Source of the DNA: AC-32 sp035624425
GTDB lineage: Bacteria; Actinomycetota; Thermoleophilia; Gaiellales; Gaiellaceae
Direction: 5' to 3'
Assembly: GCA_035624425.1 (NCBI GenBank)
Contig: DASPRN010000036.1
Coordinates: forward strand, 32,513-96,512
Length of the DNA stretch: 64,000 nt
The position numbers were made by a program, and so were the translations under genes. The notes beneath the pieces were generated by a model that worked only from the letters and a program-made list of their open reading frames with translations, was not told the DNA's origin and searched no databases. Positions 1-7,465 of the stretch are shown one piece after another (position 1 is the first letter of the stretch; every line of letters begins with the position of its first letter).

Positions 1-413
1 GCTGGTTCCTCGAGCACCACGAGGGACTCGGCTTCGACGTCGTCTTCGAGATGTCGGGCGCGGGCCGCGCGGTCGCAGATGCCTTCCGCATCGCGCGCAA
101 CGGCGGCAAGGTCGTCCTCTTCGGGATCCCCGACCGCCCGGTCGCGATCGACGTCGCCGAGACGCTGATCTTCAAGAACCTGGAGGTGCACGCGATCAGC
201 GGCCGCCGGATCTTCGAGACCTGGTACCGGACGCGGTGGCTGCTGGAGAGCGGCGTCGTCGACCTTCGGCCGCTGGTCACGCACGAGCTGCCGCTGGAGG
301 AGTTCGCGACCGCCTTCGCGGCGCTGGAGGCCGGGGAGGCCTGCAAGATCGTCCTCTATCCCGGCGCGCTCCCCGACCGGCTGCGGCCCGGCGCCGCGGA
401 GGCTCTCGCATGA
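1..413 (+). CDS. tdh: L-threonine 3-dehydrogenase, C-terminal part (cut by window start)
   Basis: This is the last 136 residues of a zinc-dependent medium-chain dehydrogenase that oxidises L-threonine to 2-amino-3-ketobutyrate. The reading frame is open from base 3, so the gene begins outside the window. Visible parts are the end of the NAD-binding fold (DVVFEMSGAG, then GGKVVLFGIP) and the C-terminal segment with SGRRIFETWYRTRWLL, which is typical of Tdh. The catalytic zinc ligands would lie upstream and cannot be checked. The identity is strongly supported by kbl directly downstream on the same strand, because Tdh and Kbl act in sequence. Its TGA stop is also the first three bases of a dispersed repeat. 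Confidence 0.9.
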   Translation, partial: WFLEHHEGLGFDVVFEMSGAGRAVADAFRIARNGGKVVLFGIPDRPVAIDVAETLIFKNLEVHAISGRRIFETWYRTRWLLESGVVDLRPLVTHELPLEEFATAFAALEAGEACKIVLYPGALPDRLRPGAAEALA

Positions 414-490
414 GCCGGCGCTTGCGACGGCGTGCTCAGGCCGAGCGGGCTCTCCCCGTTCGGCCGTCTGAAACGACCGGTCGCCACGCT
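411..490 (+). repeat. Dispersed intergenic repeat, copy 1 (between tdh and kbl)
   Basis: The copy starts at the tdh stop codon (TGAGCCGGCGCTTGCG) and ends with the family end motif in the form TCTGAAACGACCGGTCG. Between them is an imperfect hairpin of the form GGCCGAGCGGG / CCCGTTCGGCC. Six further copies or remnants lie in other spacers of this window. The hairpins may affect tdh mRNA stability or act as a weak transcription barrier before kbl. Confidence 0.8.
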
Positions 491-508
491 GGAACCGAGA
501 CGGGTTCC
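491..508 (+). promoter_or_regulatory. Small hairpin just before the kbl start codon
   Basis: GGAACC at 491-496 can pair with GGTTCC at 503-508, leaving a six-base loop, and ends two bases before the kbl ATG. No good Shine-Dalgarno sequence is visible in this stretch, so the hairpin would occupy the ribosome landing site. Whether it has any function is unknown. Confidence 0.4.
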
Positions 509-510
509 GC

Positions 511-1716
511 ATGACAGTCGCCGAGCGGAACCTCAGCGTGGAGCTGCGCGCAGAGCTGGACGGGCTGCGCGAGGCGGGGACGCTGAAGCGCTTCAACACC
601 CTCGGCTCGCCGCAGGGGCCTGTCGTCGAGATGGCGGGCCGCGGCGAGGTGCTCGTGCTCTCGTCCAACAACTACCTCGGGCTTGCGGCCCGGCCGGAGG
701 TCGTCGAGGCCGGCATCGAGGGACTGCGCCGCTACGGGGCGGGCACGGCGTCGGTGCGCTTCATCTGTGGCACGTTCGCGCCGCACCTGGAGCTCGAGCG
801 CGAGCTGGCCGAGCTGGTCGGCACCGAGGCGGCGCTGACCTACGTGTCCTGCTGGAACGCGAACGAGGCCGTCATCCCGAGCCTGACCGACGAGCGGACG
901 GTGATCCTCTCGGACGCCCTCAACCACGCGAGCATCGTCGACGCGATCCGGCTCTCGAAGCCGGCCGCGAAGGTGGTCTACGCGCACTCGTCCATGGACG
1001 AGCTGCGCGTCGGGCTCGAGGCGGCCCCGGCGGGGGCGCGGAAGCTCGTCGTCACCGACGGCGTCTTCAGCATGGAGGGCGATCTCGCCCGGCTGCCAGA
1101 GATCGTCGAGCTCGCGAACCGATACGGCGCGATCGTGATCGTCGACGACTCGCACGGCACCGGCGTGATGGGCGCCACCGGCCGGGGGGTGGCGGAGCAC
1201 TTCGGCCTCACGGGGCAGATCGACGTGATCACGAGCACGCTCGGCAAGGCGCTCGGCGGGGCGGCGGGCGGCTTCGTGGCCTCGTCGGCCGAGGTCTGCG
1301 AGATGCTCGCCCAGCGCTCGCGGCCGCAGCTCTTCTCCAACGCGCTGCCGCCGACCGTCGCCTGCAGCGCGCTCGAGGCCGTGCGCGTGCTGCGCCGCGA
1401 GCCAGAGCTTCCCGAGCGTCTCCGGGAGCTAACCCGCGACTTCCGCAGGCGGCTCCGCGAGCTCGGGTTCGATCCGCTCGACGGCGAGGCGGCGATCGTG
1501 CCGGTCATCGTCGGCGAGACGGAGTTCGCGATCCGCTTCAGCGAGCGGCTGCTCGACGAAGGCGTCTTCGTCACCGGCTTCGGCTTCCCGGTCGTCCCGG
1601 AGGGGACGGCCCGGATCCGCGTTCAGCTCTCGGCCGCGCTCGAGCCGGCGCATCTCGACCGCGCGCTCGAGGCGTTCGAGCGGGTTGGCAGCGAGCTCGG
1701 CGTCGGCCTGAGGTAA
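511..1716 (+). CDS. kbl: Glycine C-acetyltransferase (2-amino-3-ketobutyrate CoA ligase)
   Basis: This 401-residue enzyme is a PLP-dependent alpha-oxoamine synthase that cleaves 2-amino-3-ketobutyrate with CoA to glycine and acetyl-CoA, the second step of threonine breakdown. The family marks are SSNNYLGLA near residue 52, DALNHASI near 135, VDDSHGTG near 211 and STLGKALGG, in which Lys246 should bind PLP. The length fits the family. The related 8-amino-7-oxononanoate synthase is an alternative, but the tdh-kbl order makes Kbl much more likely. A dispersed repeat copy separates it from tdh. Confidence 0.95.
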   Translation: MTVAERNLSVELRAELDGLREAGTLKRFNTLGSPQGPVVEMAGRGEVLVLSSNNYLGLAARPEVVEAGIEGLRRYGAGTASVRFICGTFAPHLELERELAELVGTEAALTYVSCWNANEAVIPSLTDERTVILSDALNHASIVDAIRLSKPAAKVVYAHSSMDELRVGLEAAPAGARKLVVTDGVFSMEGDLARLPEIVELANRYGAIVIVDDSHGTGVMGATGRGVAEHFGLTGQIDVITSTLGKALGGAAGGFVASSAEVCEMLAQRSRPQLFSNALPPTVACSALEAVRVLRREPELPERLRELTRDFRRRLRELGFDPLDGEAAIVPVIVGETEFAIRFSERLLDEGVFVTGFGFPVVPEGTARIRVQLSAALEPAHLDRALEAFERVGSELGVGLR

Positions 1717-1727
1717 AGGAGGTTGTG

Positions 1728-2162
1728 ATGACGTACCCCGCGCTTGCCAAGCTCCGCGTCGTCGACGCGATGCACCCGGGCCTGATCTCGTGCTCGCCCG
1801 AGGCCCCGCTCCGGACGGTCGCGCGGATGATGGCGACCTACCGCGTGCACGCGATCCTCGTCACGGCTCACGGCGCCGGCGAGCTTCCCGGCGACCGGCG
1901 CTGGGGGATCGTCTCCGACGCGGCGCTGCTCCGTGCCGCCGAGCAGGGCGATCTGGACGAGCAGGTCGCCGGGGCGATCGCCGACACGCCGGTCCTGACG
2001 ATCGCGAGCAGCGACGAGCTCGCCCGGGCAGCCCAGCAGATGCTCGAGTACGGGGCCTCGCACCTGGTCGTGCTCGAGCGCCGGTCGGAGTCGCCGATCG
2101 GCGTGCTCTCCACGCTCGACGTCGCCCGGGCGCTGGCCGGCTTTCCCGCGACCCACCTCTAG
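1728..2162 (+). CDS. CBS-domain pair protein
   Basis: This 144-residue soluble protein consists almost entirely of two CBS motifs, roughly residues 8-70 and 80-140 (ends of the type VRVHAILV...WGIVSDAALL and GASHLVVLE...PIGVLSTLDVARAL). Stand-alone CBS pairs usually bind adenine nucleotides such as AMP, ATP or S-adenosylmethionine and act as energy sensors, but no partner can be deduced. The ATG at 1728 follows a strong Shine-Dalgarno AAAGGAGG at 1715-1722. It starts 11 bases after the kbl stop and is probably cotranscribed with it. Confidence 0.88.
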   Translation: MTYPALAKLRVVDAMHPGLISCSPEAPLRTVARMMATYRVHAILVTAHGAGELPGDRRWGIVSDAALLRAAEQGDLDEQVAGAIADTPVLTIASSDELARAAQQMLEYGASHLVVLERRSESPIGVLSTLDVARALAGFPATHL

Positions 2163-2165
2163 CCG

Positions 2166-3353
2166 CTAGGAAGCGACGGCCCGAAGGCCGGCGACGCTTG
2201 CCGGCTCCAGCAAGAGCAGCGCCAGCAGGGCCGCGCGCTCGGCGAGGCTCGAGATGCTGACGTGCTCGTCGGGTGCGTGGCTGCCGTCGCCTGCCGGGCC
2301 GAGCCCGTCGAGCGTCGCCGTGTAGAGGCTGGTCGTGTTCGCGTCCGAGGCGCCGCCGACGAGGCCCGCGTCTTCCAGCTCGAGGCCGAGCGCCATCCCC
2401 AGCCGCTGGGCCGTCGCGAGTAGCTGCCGGTTGCGCGGCGTCGGCTCCATCGGCGGGCGGCCGATTCGACCCTCGATCTCGAGCGAGCTTCCCTCCAGGA
2501 CGGGTCGGAGGCCGCGAATCGCGCGCTCGATCTCCACCGCCGCTGCGGCCGTCGGGACCCGGACGCCGATCCTGGCGCTCGCCTCCGGCGCGACCACATT
2601 CGGGAGCAGGCCGCCGTCGACCGTGCCGACGTTGACGGTGATGCCGCGCCCCGGATCGTTCAGCGCGAACAGCCGCTGCACCTGGTGGGAGAGCTCCAGG
2701 ATCGCGCTCACTCCCTGCTCGAAGCTCGTGCCGGCGTGCGAGGCGCGGCCCCGGACGCGGATCCGGAAGCGGCCGGCTCCCTTGCGGGCGATCTTCAGCC
2801 GGTTCTGGCCGCGCTCGCCGCCCTCGAGCACGAACGCGCGCTCGGCGCTCCGCGCCAGCCTCCGGATCATGCGCCGGGAGGAGCCGCTGCCGATCTCCTC
2901 GTCGCTGTTTACGACCGCGACCGGCGTCAACGCCGGAACGAGCTCGAACGCCTGAAGTGCCTGCAACGCGAACACGAGCTGCGCGAGGCCGGCCTTCATG
3001 TCGTGGGTTCCCGGGCCGAACAGCAGGTCGCCCTCCCGCCGCAGCGGCATCCGCTCCACCGTGCCGAGCGGCCAGACCGTGTCCATGTGCCCGACGATCA
3101 GCTGGAACGGCGCGCCTCGCCGGCGTGCGCGGGGCCGCGTGTAGAGATGGTCTCCGGTGTCGAAGCCGGGAATGCGCCGGACGGCGAAGCCGACCTGGTC
3201 GAGCTCCCCGGCGAGGATCGAGAAAGGCCCTCGCTGGGCCGCCGGGTCCTGCGAAGGCGACTCGGCGAGAACCAGCCGCTCGAGCAGGGCAACCATCTCC
3301 GGCTCGCGGCCTTTCAGCCAGGCGAGCAGCTCCGGCCCGTGCGCGCCGCGCAT
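2166..3353 (-). CDS. M20-family metallopeptidase (glutamate carboxypeptidase/ArgE-DapE type)
   Basis: This 395-residue cytosolic-looking protein has the M20 dinuclear zinc site. GHMDTVW (about residue 88) gives the first histidine and aspartate, GTHDMKAG the bridging aspartate, SDEEIGS the catalytic base and glutamate ligand, and GDGSHAPDEHV the C-terminal histidine. A lid/dimerisation domain sits between them, with RGRASHAGTSFEQG. M20 enzymes remove acyl groups or C-terminal amino acids; the closest general type is the glutamate carboxypeptidase or acetylornithine deacetylase group, and the substrate cannot be read from sequence. It starts 2 bases after the flavin reductase gene, so it is probably the third gene of the tnaA transcript. 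Confidence 0.85.
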   Translation of the reverse strand: MRGAHGPELLAWLKGREPEMVALLERLVLAESPSQDPAAQRGPFSILAGELDQVGFAVRRIPGFDTGDHLYTRPRARRRGAPFQLIVGHMDTVWPLGTVERMPLRREGDLLFGPGTHDMKAGLAQLVFALQALQAFELVPALTPVAVVNSDEEIGSGSSRRMIRRLARSAERAFVLEGGERGQNRLKIARKGAGRFRIRVRGRASHAGTSFEQGVSAILELSHQVQRLFALNDPGRGITVNVGTVDGGLLPNVVAPEASARIGVRVPTAAAAVEIERAIRGLRPVLEGSSLEIEGRIGRPPMEPTPRNRQLLATAQRLGMALGLELEDAGLVGGASDANTTSLYTATLDGLGPAGDGSHAPDEHVSISSLAERAALLALLLLEPASVAGLRAVAS

Positions 3354-3355
3354 CG

Positions 3356-3970
3356 CTAGCGCCGGAAGTCGGCCGGGAACGGGAACGAATACGTCTCCCC
3401 GGCCGTCGCGAAGCGCCCGGGCGAGAGGTAGACGAGCGGGCGGAGCTGGTGCAGGAGGTCCGCATCGTCGACGTCGGCGCCGCGAAGCGCGGACCGCGGC
3501 GCGGACGCGGCGACGATCCGCCCGACGACGACGCTGTTCTCACCGAAACCGTCGATCACGCGGTCGAGGGCGCACTCGAGGTAGAGGACGCACCCTTCGA
3601 CGAGCACGCCGTCCACCGCACGGGCCGGGATGACCGGAACCGCCGCCAGGCTCGGCTTCGAATGGTCGTCGAGCCGCCCGCCCGCCGCCATGCTCGTCTG
3701 CAGGAGCCGGTCCGCTCCAGGAAAGCTGACGGTGAACTCCGGGTGCTCGGCCAGGTTGCGGTAGGTCGAGTGCCGGGGGCTGCAGACGAATCCGAAGTAG
3801 TTCTCCCAGCCGAACGGCATCGCGAGGTGCTTCGGCGCCACGTCGTGGCCGTCGCCCTCCCTCGTTGCGACGAGGACGAGCGGCGCGACGGTGAACACGC
3901 GCTCCCAGATCGGGGTCTCCGTCGAGAGCTCGACGAGCTGCTCGGGCTCGGCCGCTGGTGCCGAGCTCAT
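3356..3970 (-). CDS. Flavin reductase-like FMN-binding split-barrel protein
   Basis: This 204-residue protein has the layout of the flavin reductase-like (DIM6/NTAB) family. APLVLVATREGDGHDVAPKH near residue 29 forms the first strands, and FGFVCSPRHSTYRNL and HPEFTVSFPG are the typical flavin-binding segments. Members bind FMN and either reduce flavins for a partner monooxygenase or act as isomerising flavoproteins. Its ATG overlaps the tnaA stop as ATGA, so the two are translationally coupled. That suggests it works on, or supplies reduced flavin for, a product of the lyase; no monooxygenase lies nearby. Confidence 0.82.
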   Translation of the reverse strand: MSSAPAAEPEQLVELSTETPIWERVFTVAPLVLVATREGDGHDVAPKHLAMPFGWENYFGFVCSPRHSTYRNLAEHPEFTVSFPGADRLLQTSMAAGGRLDDHSKPSLAAVPVIPARAVDGVLVEGCVLYLECALDRVIDGFGENSVVVGRIVAASAPRSALRGADVDDADLLHQLRPLVYLSPGRFATAGETYSFPFPADFRR

Positions 3971-5367
3971 GGCGTGCTCGGCTCGGCGACCGCGACGGAC
4001 GGCTCGAGGAAGACGCCGAGCGCCTCGAAGCGCGCCTGGAAGAAGCGCAGGTGCTCCGGCTCGTAGGTCATCCGCAGGCCCGGCACCTGGTCGCGCCGCT
4101 CGAAGACGCCGGTGACGACGTCGGCGACGTAGGCCAGGTGCTCCTGCGTGTAGACGCGCCGCGGGATTGTGAGTCGAACGAGCTCGAGCCCGTCGTACGG
4201 CTCGTCGCCGTGCTGGCCGGAGACGATGCCGCGCTCCATCGAGCGGACGCCGCCGGCGAGGTAGAGGGCGGCCGCGAGCGCCTGCGCCGGGAACTCCTCC
4301 TGCGACACGTGCGGCAGGAACCGCTTCGCGTCGAGGAAGACCGCGTGCGCTCCGAGCGGGAGGACGATCGGGATGCCGCGCTCGAGCAGGAGGCCGCCGA
4401 GGTACGCGCTCTGTGAAACGTAGTGCCGCACGGTTGCCTCGTCGGCCGACTCTCTGATTCCCTGCGCGAGGGCCTCCATGTCATGCCCGGCGATGCCGCC
4501 GTAATGGGGGAAGCCCTCGTAGACGACCACGAGCTCGCGCGCCCGCTCGGCGAGCTCGTCGTCGTTCAGGGCGAGCACGCCTCCGATCGGCACGAAGTGG
4601 TCCTTCTTCGACGAGAAGACGGCCCCGTCCGAGAGCTCAGCGATCGCGCGGATCAGCTCGGGGAAGGCCCGCCCGGCCTCCCCGGGCTCGCGGTCCTTGA
4701 CGAACAACGCGTTCTCCGAGATCCGCGTCGCATCGAGGATGAGGGGCACACCGTGCTCGAGGGTCAGCTCCCGGACCCGGGCCAGGTTCTCGAGCGAGAA
4801 GGGCTGCCCGCCGGCCATGTTCAGGCAGGCCTCGACCCGGACGAAGGCGATCAGCTCCGGGGCGCAGGCGGCGAGGACGTGGCCGAGCGCCTCGAGGTCG
4901 ACGTTGCCCTTGAACGGGTGCGCCGAGAGCGGGTCGCTCGCCTCCGGGACCGAGACGTCGACCCAGACGCCGCCCGCCAGCTCGACGTGCTCGCGCGACG
5001 TGGTGAAGTAGAGGTTCGACGCGACGATCGATCCCGGCTCGACGAGCAGCTTCGCGAGCAGGTGCTCCGCGCCGCGGCCCTGGTGCGTCGGGATCACGTG
5101 GCGATAGCCGTAGGTCTCCCGTACCGCCTGCTCGAGCCGGAAGAAGCTGCGCGAACCGGCGTAGGCCTCGTCGCCGAGCTCCATCGCCGCCCGCTGCTCC
5201 TGGGAGAGCGCCGAGGTGCCGCTGTCGGTGAGCAGGTCGACGAACACGTCGTCGGAGTGGAGCAGGAAGGTGTTGTAGCCCGCCTCCTCGAGCACGCGCC
5301 TCCGCTCGGGCTCGGAGCGGAGCGCGATCGGCTCGACGACCTTGATCTTCCAGGGAGGCGCCGTCAC
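3967..5367 (-). CDS. tnaA: Tryptophanase / tyrosine phenol-lyase family beta-eliminating lyase
   Basis: This 466-residue PLP enzyme belongs to the aromatic amino acid beta-eliminating lyases, which split tryptophan to indole (or tyrosine to phenol), pyruvate and ammonia. PTHQGRGAEHLL near residue 93 and SSKKDHFVPIGG at about 252-263 are diagnostic; Lys255 should carry PLP. The stretch KKDHFVPIGGVLAL is closer to TnaA as I remember it than to tyrosine phenol-lyase, but substrate choice is not certain. A GTG start at 5367 fits the family N-terminus. It heads a minus-strand group with the flavin reductase-like and M20 genes. No leader peptide of the tna attenuation type was seen in the 66-base gap upstream. 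Confidence 0.85.
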   Translation of the reverse strand: MTAPPWKIKVVEPIALRSEPERRRVLEEAGYNTFLLHSDDVFVDLLTDSGTSALSQEQRAAMELGDEAYAGSRSFFRLEQAVRETYGYRHVIPTHQGRGAEHLLAKLLVEPGSIVASNLYFTTSREHVELAGGVWVDVSVPEASDPLSAHPFKGNVDLEALGHVLAACAPELIAFVRVEACLNMAGGQPFSLENLARVRELTLEHGVPLILDATRISENALFVKDREPGEAGRAFPELIRAIAELSDGAVFSSKKDHFVPIGGVLALNDDELAERARELVVVYEGFPHYGGIAGHDMEALAQGIRESADEATVRHYVSQSAYLGGLLLERGIPIVLPLGAHAVFLDAKRFLPHVSQEEFPAQALAAALYLAGGVRSMERGIVSGQHGDEPYDGLELVRLTIPRRVYTQEHLAYVADVVTGVFERRDQVPGLRMTYEPEHLRFFQARFEALGVFLEPSVAVAEPSTP

Positions 5368-5433
5368 AACCAGATGGTCCCCGCTGCACGCCGAAACGGC
5401 ATCCGCGGCTGCGCTGATCGGCGGTGCGGGGAA

Positions 5434-6087
5434 CTACTCCGTGCTCGCGTGCACGCGGTGTTCGCGCCGCCTCGCGGGTTGGCGCCGGGCGATCCAGCGG
5501 ATGCGCGCCGCCTCCTCGCGCTCGCCTTCGTCGAGGGCGAGCTCGAGGGCGGCGAGGGCCTCCTCGTGGCGGGGGATCCAGCGCCGCTCGACGGCTCGGA
5601 GCCGCCGGGTGGTCGCCTTCAGCTCCGCGGCTGTGCGTTCGTGGGCGAGCCGTGTCGTTGCGAACGCCGCGGCGGCTGTGAGTGCGCTCCGGTGGGCGGC
5701 GGCGGCGTAGACGAGCGCCGAGCTGCCGCCGAGAGCCGAGAGGTCGGGAGCGGGGGCATGGGTCACGTCGGCCTCGGCGGGGTAGGCGAGGCCGAGCGTC
5801 CGGCGCCAGGCGATCTCGATCCGGGCCGGCTCGCGGCTGTAGAAGGCGGCCAGCTCGAGCGCACGCTCGCCGCCGATGACCGCCGCGCGCGCGAGCCAGG
5901 TCTCCGCTTCGCGCGCGGCCTCCGTCCAATCCGCCTCGGCCTCGGAGAGGAGCTCGGCGAGCCGCCGCTCGAGGCGGAGCAGTGCCTGCCGCTTCTGGTC
6001 CAGGACCTCGGCTCCGCGCCGGGCGGTCGCCAGCCGGCGCACGAGCCACGGCCGCCCGGCTCTACCGGTCGGCAGCCGCAGCGGCAT
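5434..6087 (-). CDS. atpD: A/V-type ATP synthase subunit D
   Basis: This 217-residue subunit forms the central rotor shaft of the A/V-type ATP synthase. The N-terminus shows the family pattern of a basic segment followed by LARRLATARRGAEVLDQKR-like residues (here LATARRGAEVLDQKRQALL), and the C-terminal helix has KATTRRLRAVERRWIPRHEE. Both ends are predicted long helices that form the coiled coil. The start overlaps atpB by 26 bases. It is the last gene of the ATP synthase operon. In the 66 bases after its stop, a long imperfect inverted repeat (5378-5433) could be a terminator but has no T tract. Confidence 0.92.
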   Translation of the reverse strand: MPLRLPTGRAGRPWLVRRLATARRGAEVLDQKRQALLRLERRLAELLSEAEADWTEAAREAETWLARAAVIGGERALELAAFYSREPARIEIAWRRTLGLAYPAEADVTHAPAPDLSALGGSSALVYAAAAHRSALTAAAAFATTRLAHERTAAELKATTRRLRAVERRWIPRHEEALAALELALDEGEREEAARIRWIARRQPARRREHRVHASTE

Positions 6088-7465
6088 CCGGCTCCTCCGG
6101 GTAGCGGGTGGCGAGCAGCTCGGAGCCCACCATGGTCAGCTCGCGTCGCGGGAGCACGGAGGCCGCGCGCCAGGCCCGGTCGAGCGTCTCGTCGAGGGTG
6201 CGCGACTCCTCGCGGCCCTGGGCGAGGAAGCCCGTCTCGAACCCCTCCGCGAAGGTCAGGTAGCGGCGCTCGCCCTCGCTGAGGGCGTCCGCCCCGACGA
6301 CCTCCGCCAGCTCGGACGTCCGTCTCGCCTGCGCTGCGAGTGCGTAGAGCTGGGCGGCGATCGCGAGATGGTCGTCGCGCGTCCGACCCGGGCCTGCGCC
6401 GAGCCGCGCGAGCCGCGAGAGCGATGCCAGCGCGTCGAAAGGCGGGTAGATCCCGCGGACGTCGAGCTCCTGCGAAAGGACGAGCTGTCCTTCCGTGATG
6501 TACCCGGTCAGGTCGGGGACCGGGTGCGTGATGTCGCCGGCGGGCATCGTCAGCACGGGGAGCTGTGTCAGCGAGCCCGGCCGGCCCTCGATCCGTCCCG
6601 CGCGCTCGTAGAGCGAGGCGAGGTCGCTGTAGAGGTAGCCCGGATAGCCACGCCGGCTCGGCACCTCGCCCCGGGCGGCCGAGACCTCGCGCAATGCCTC
6701 GCAGTAGCTCGTCACGTCGGCCAGGACGACGAGCACGTGCCGCCCGAGGTCGAACGCCAGGTGCTCCGCGACGGTCAGCGCGATTCGCGGCGTGACCAGG
6801 CGCTCGGCAAGCGGGTCGTCCGCGGTGTTCAGGAACAGGGCGAGGTCGCCTTCGCCCGCGCGCCGCTCCAGCACCTCGCGGACCTGCGCGACGTCGGCGT
6901 GCGGGAGCCCGATCGCCGCGAAGACGACCGCGAACGGATCGCCGCCGACGCTCGCCTGCGCCGCGACCTGCGCGGCGAGCTCGAGGTGCGGCAGGCCGCC
7001 GACCGAGAAGACCGGCAGCTTCTGGCCGCGGACGAGCGTGGCCAGGCCGTCGATCGCCGAGACCCCGGTCAGGATCGCCTCGCCGGGCGTCGCGCGCGCG
7101 GCCGGGTTGATCGGGCTGCCGCCAACCTCCCGCAGCTCGCCGGAGACGATCGGCGGCCCGCCGTCGACCGGCTCGCCCCGCCCGTTGCAGACCCGCCCCA
7201 GCCAGCCCTCTCCGACCGGGACTCGCAGCGGCCGCCCGGAGAAGGCAACACGTACGTCGTCGAGGCGCAGGCCGGCCGTGCCTTCGAAGACCTCGACCAC
7301 GGCGAGGTCTCGATCGACCTCGAGCACGACCCCGTGGCGCAGCGCGCCGGAGTCGAGGCGGATCTCGGCGACCTCGTCCCACCCGACGCCCTCGACGTCC
7401 TCGATCATGAGCAGCGGCCCGCGGATCTCCGACGCTCCGGCGTACTCGACGGGCGGGCCGCTCAG
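6062..7465 (-). CDS. atpB: A/V-type ATP synthase subunit B (non-catalytic), probable CTG start
   Basis: This subunit (467 residues from CTG) alternates with subunit A in the A3B3 head and is non-catalytic. It has no intact P-loop; the equivalent site reads VFSVGGLPHLE. Family marks include PFAVVFAAIGL, LFLNTADDPLAERLVTPR, VLADVTSYCEALREV, RRGYPGYLYSDLASLYERAGR and YITEGQLVLSQEL. The conserved N-terminus EYAGASEIRGPLLMIED lies upstream of the first ATG, and no ATG, GTG or TTG is in frame there. A CTG at 7463-7465 overlaps the atpA stop as CTGA, just like the ATGA joins elsewhere in the operon, so I place the start there. The alternative is ATG at the MIEDVEG codon, which would delete a conserved strand. 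Confidence 0.88.
   Translation of the reverse strand: MSGPPVEYAGASEIRGPLLMIEDVEGVGWDEVAEIRLDSGALRHGVVLEVDRDLAVVEVFEGTAGLRLDDVRVAFSGRPLRVPVGEGWLGRVCNGRGEPVDGGPPIVSGELREVGGSPINPAARATPGEAILTGVSAIDGLATLVRGQKLPVFSVGGLPHLELAAQVAAQASVGGDPFAVVFAAIGLPHADVAQVREVLERRAGEGDLALFLNTADDPLAERLVTPRIALTVAEHLAFDLGRHVLVVLADVTSYCEALREVSAARGEVPSRRGYPGYLYSDLASLYERAGRIEGRPGSLTQLPVLTMPAGDITHPVPDLTGYITEGQLVLSQELDVRGIYPPFDALASLSRLARLGAGPGRTRDDHLAIAAQLYALAAQARRTSELAEVVGADALSEGERRYLTFAEGFETGFLAQGREESRTLDETLDRAWRAASVLPRRELTMVGSELLATRYPEEPDAAAAADR

Noticed and set aside
4423..6282. A 619-codon plus-strand frame across tnaA and atpD
   Set aside because: Antisense to two recognised enzymes and without domain features.
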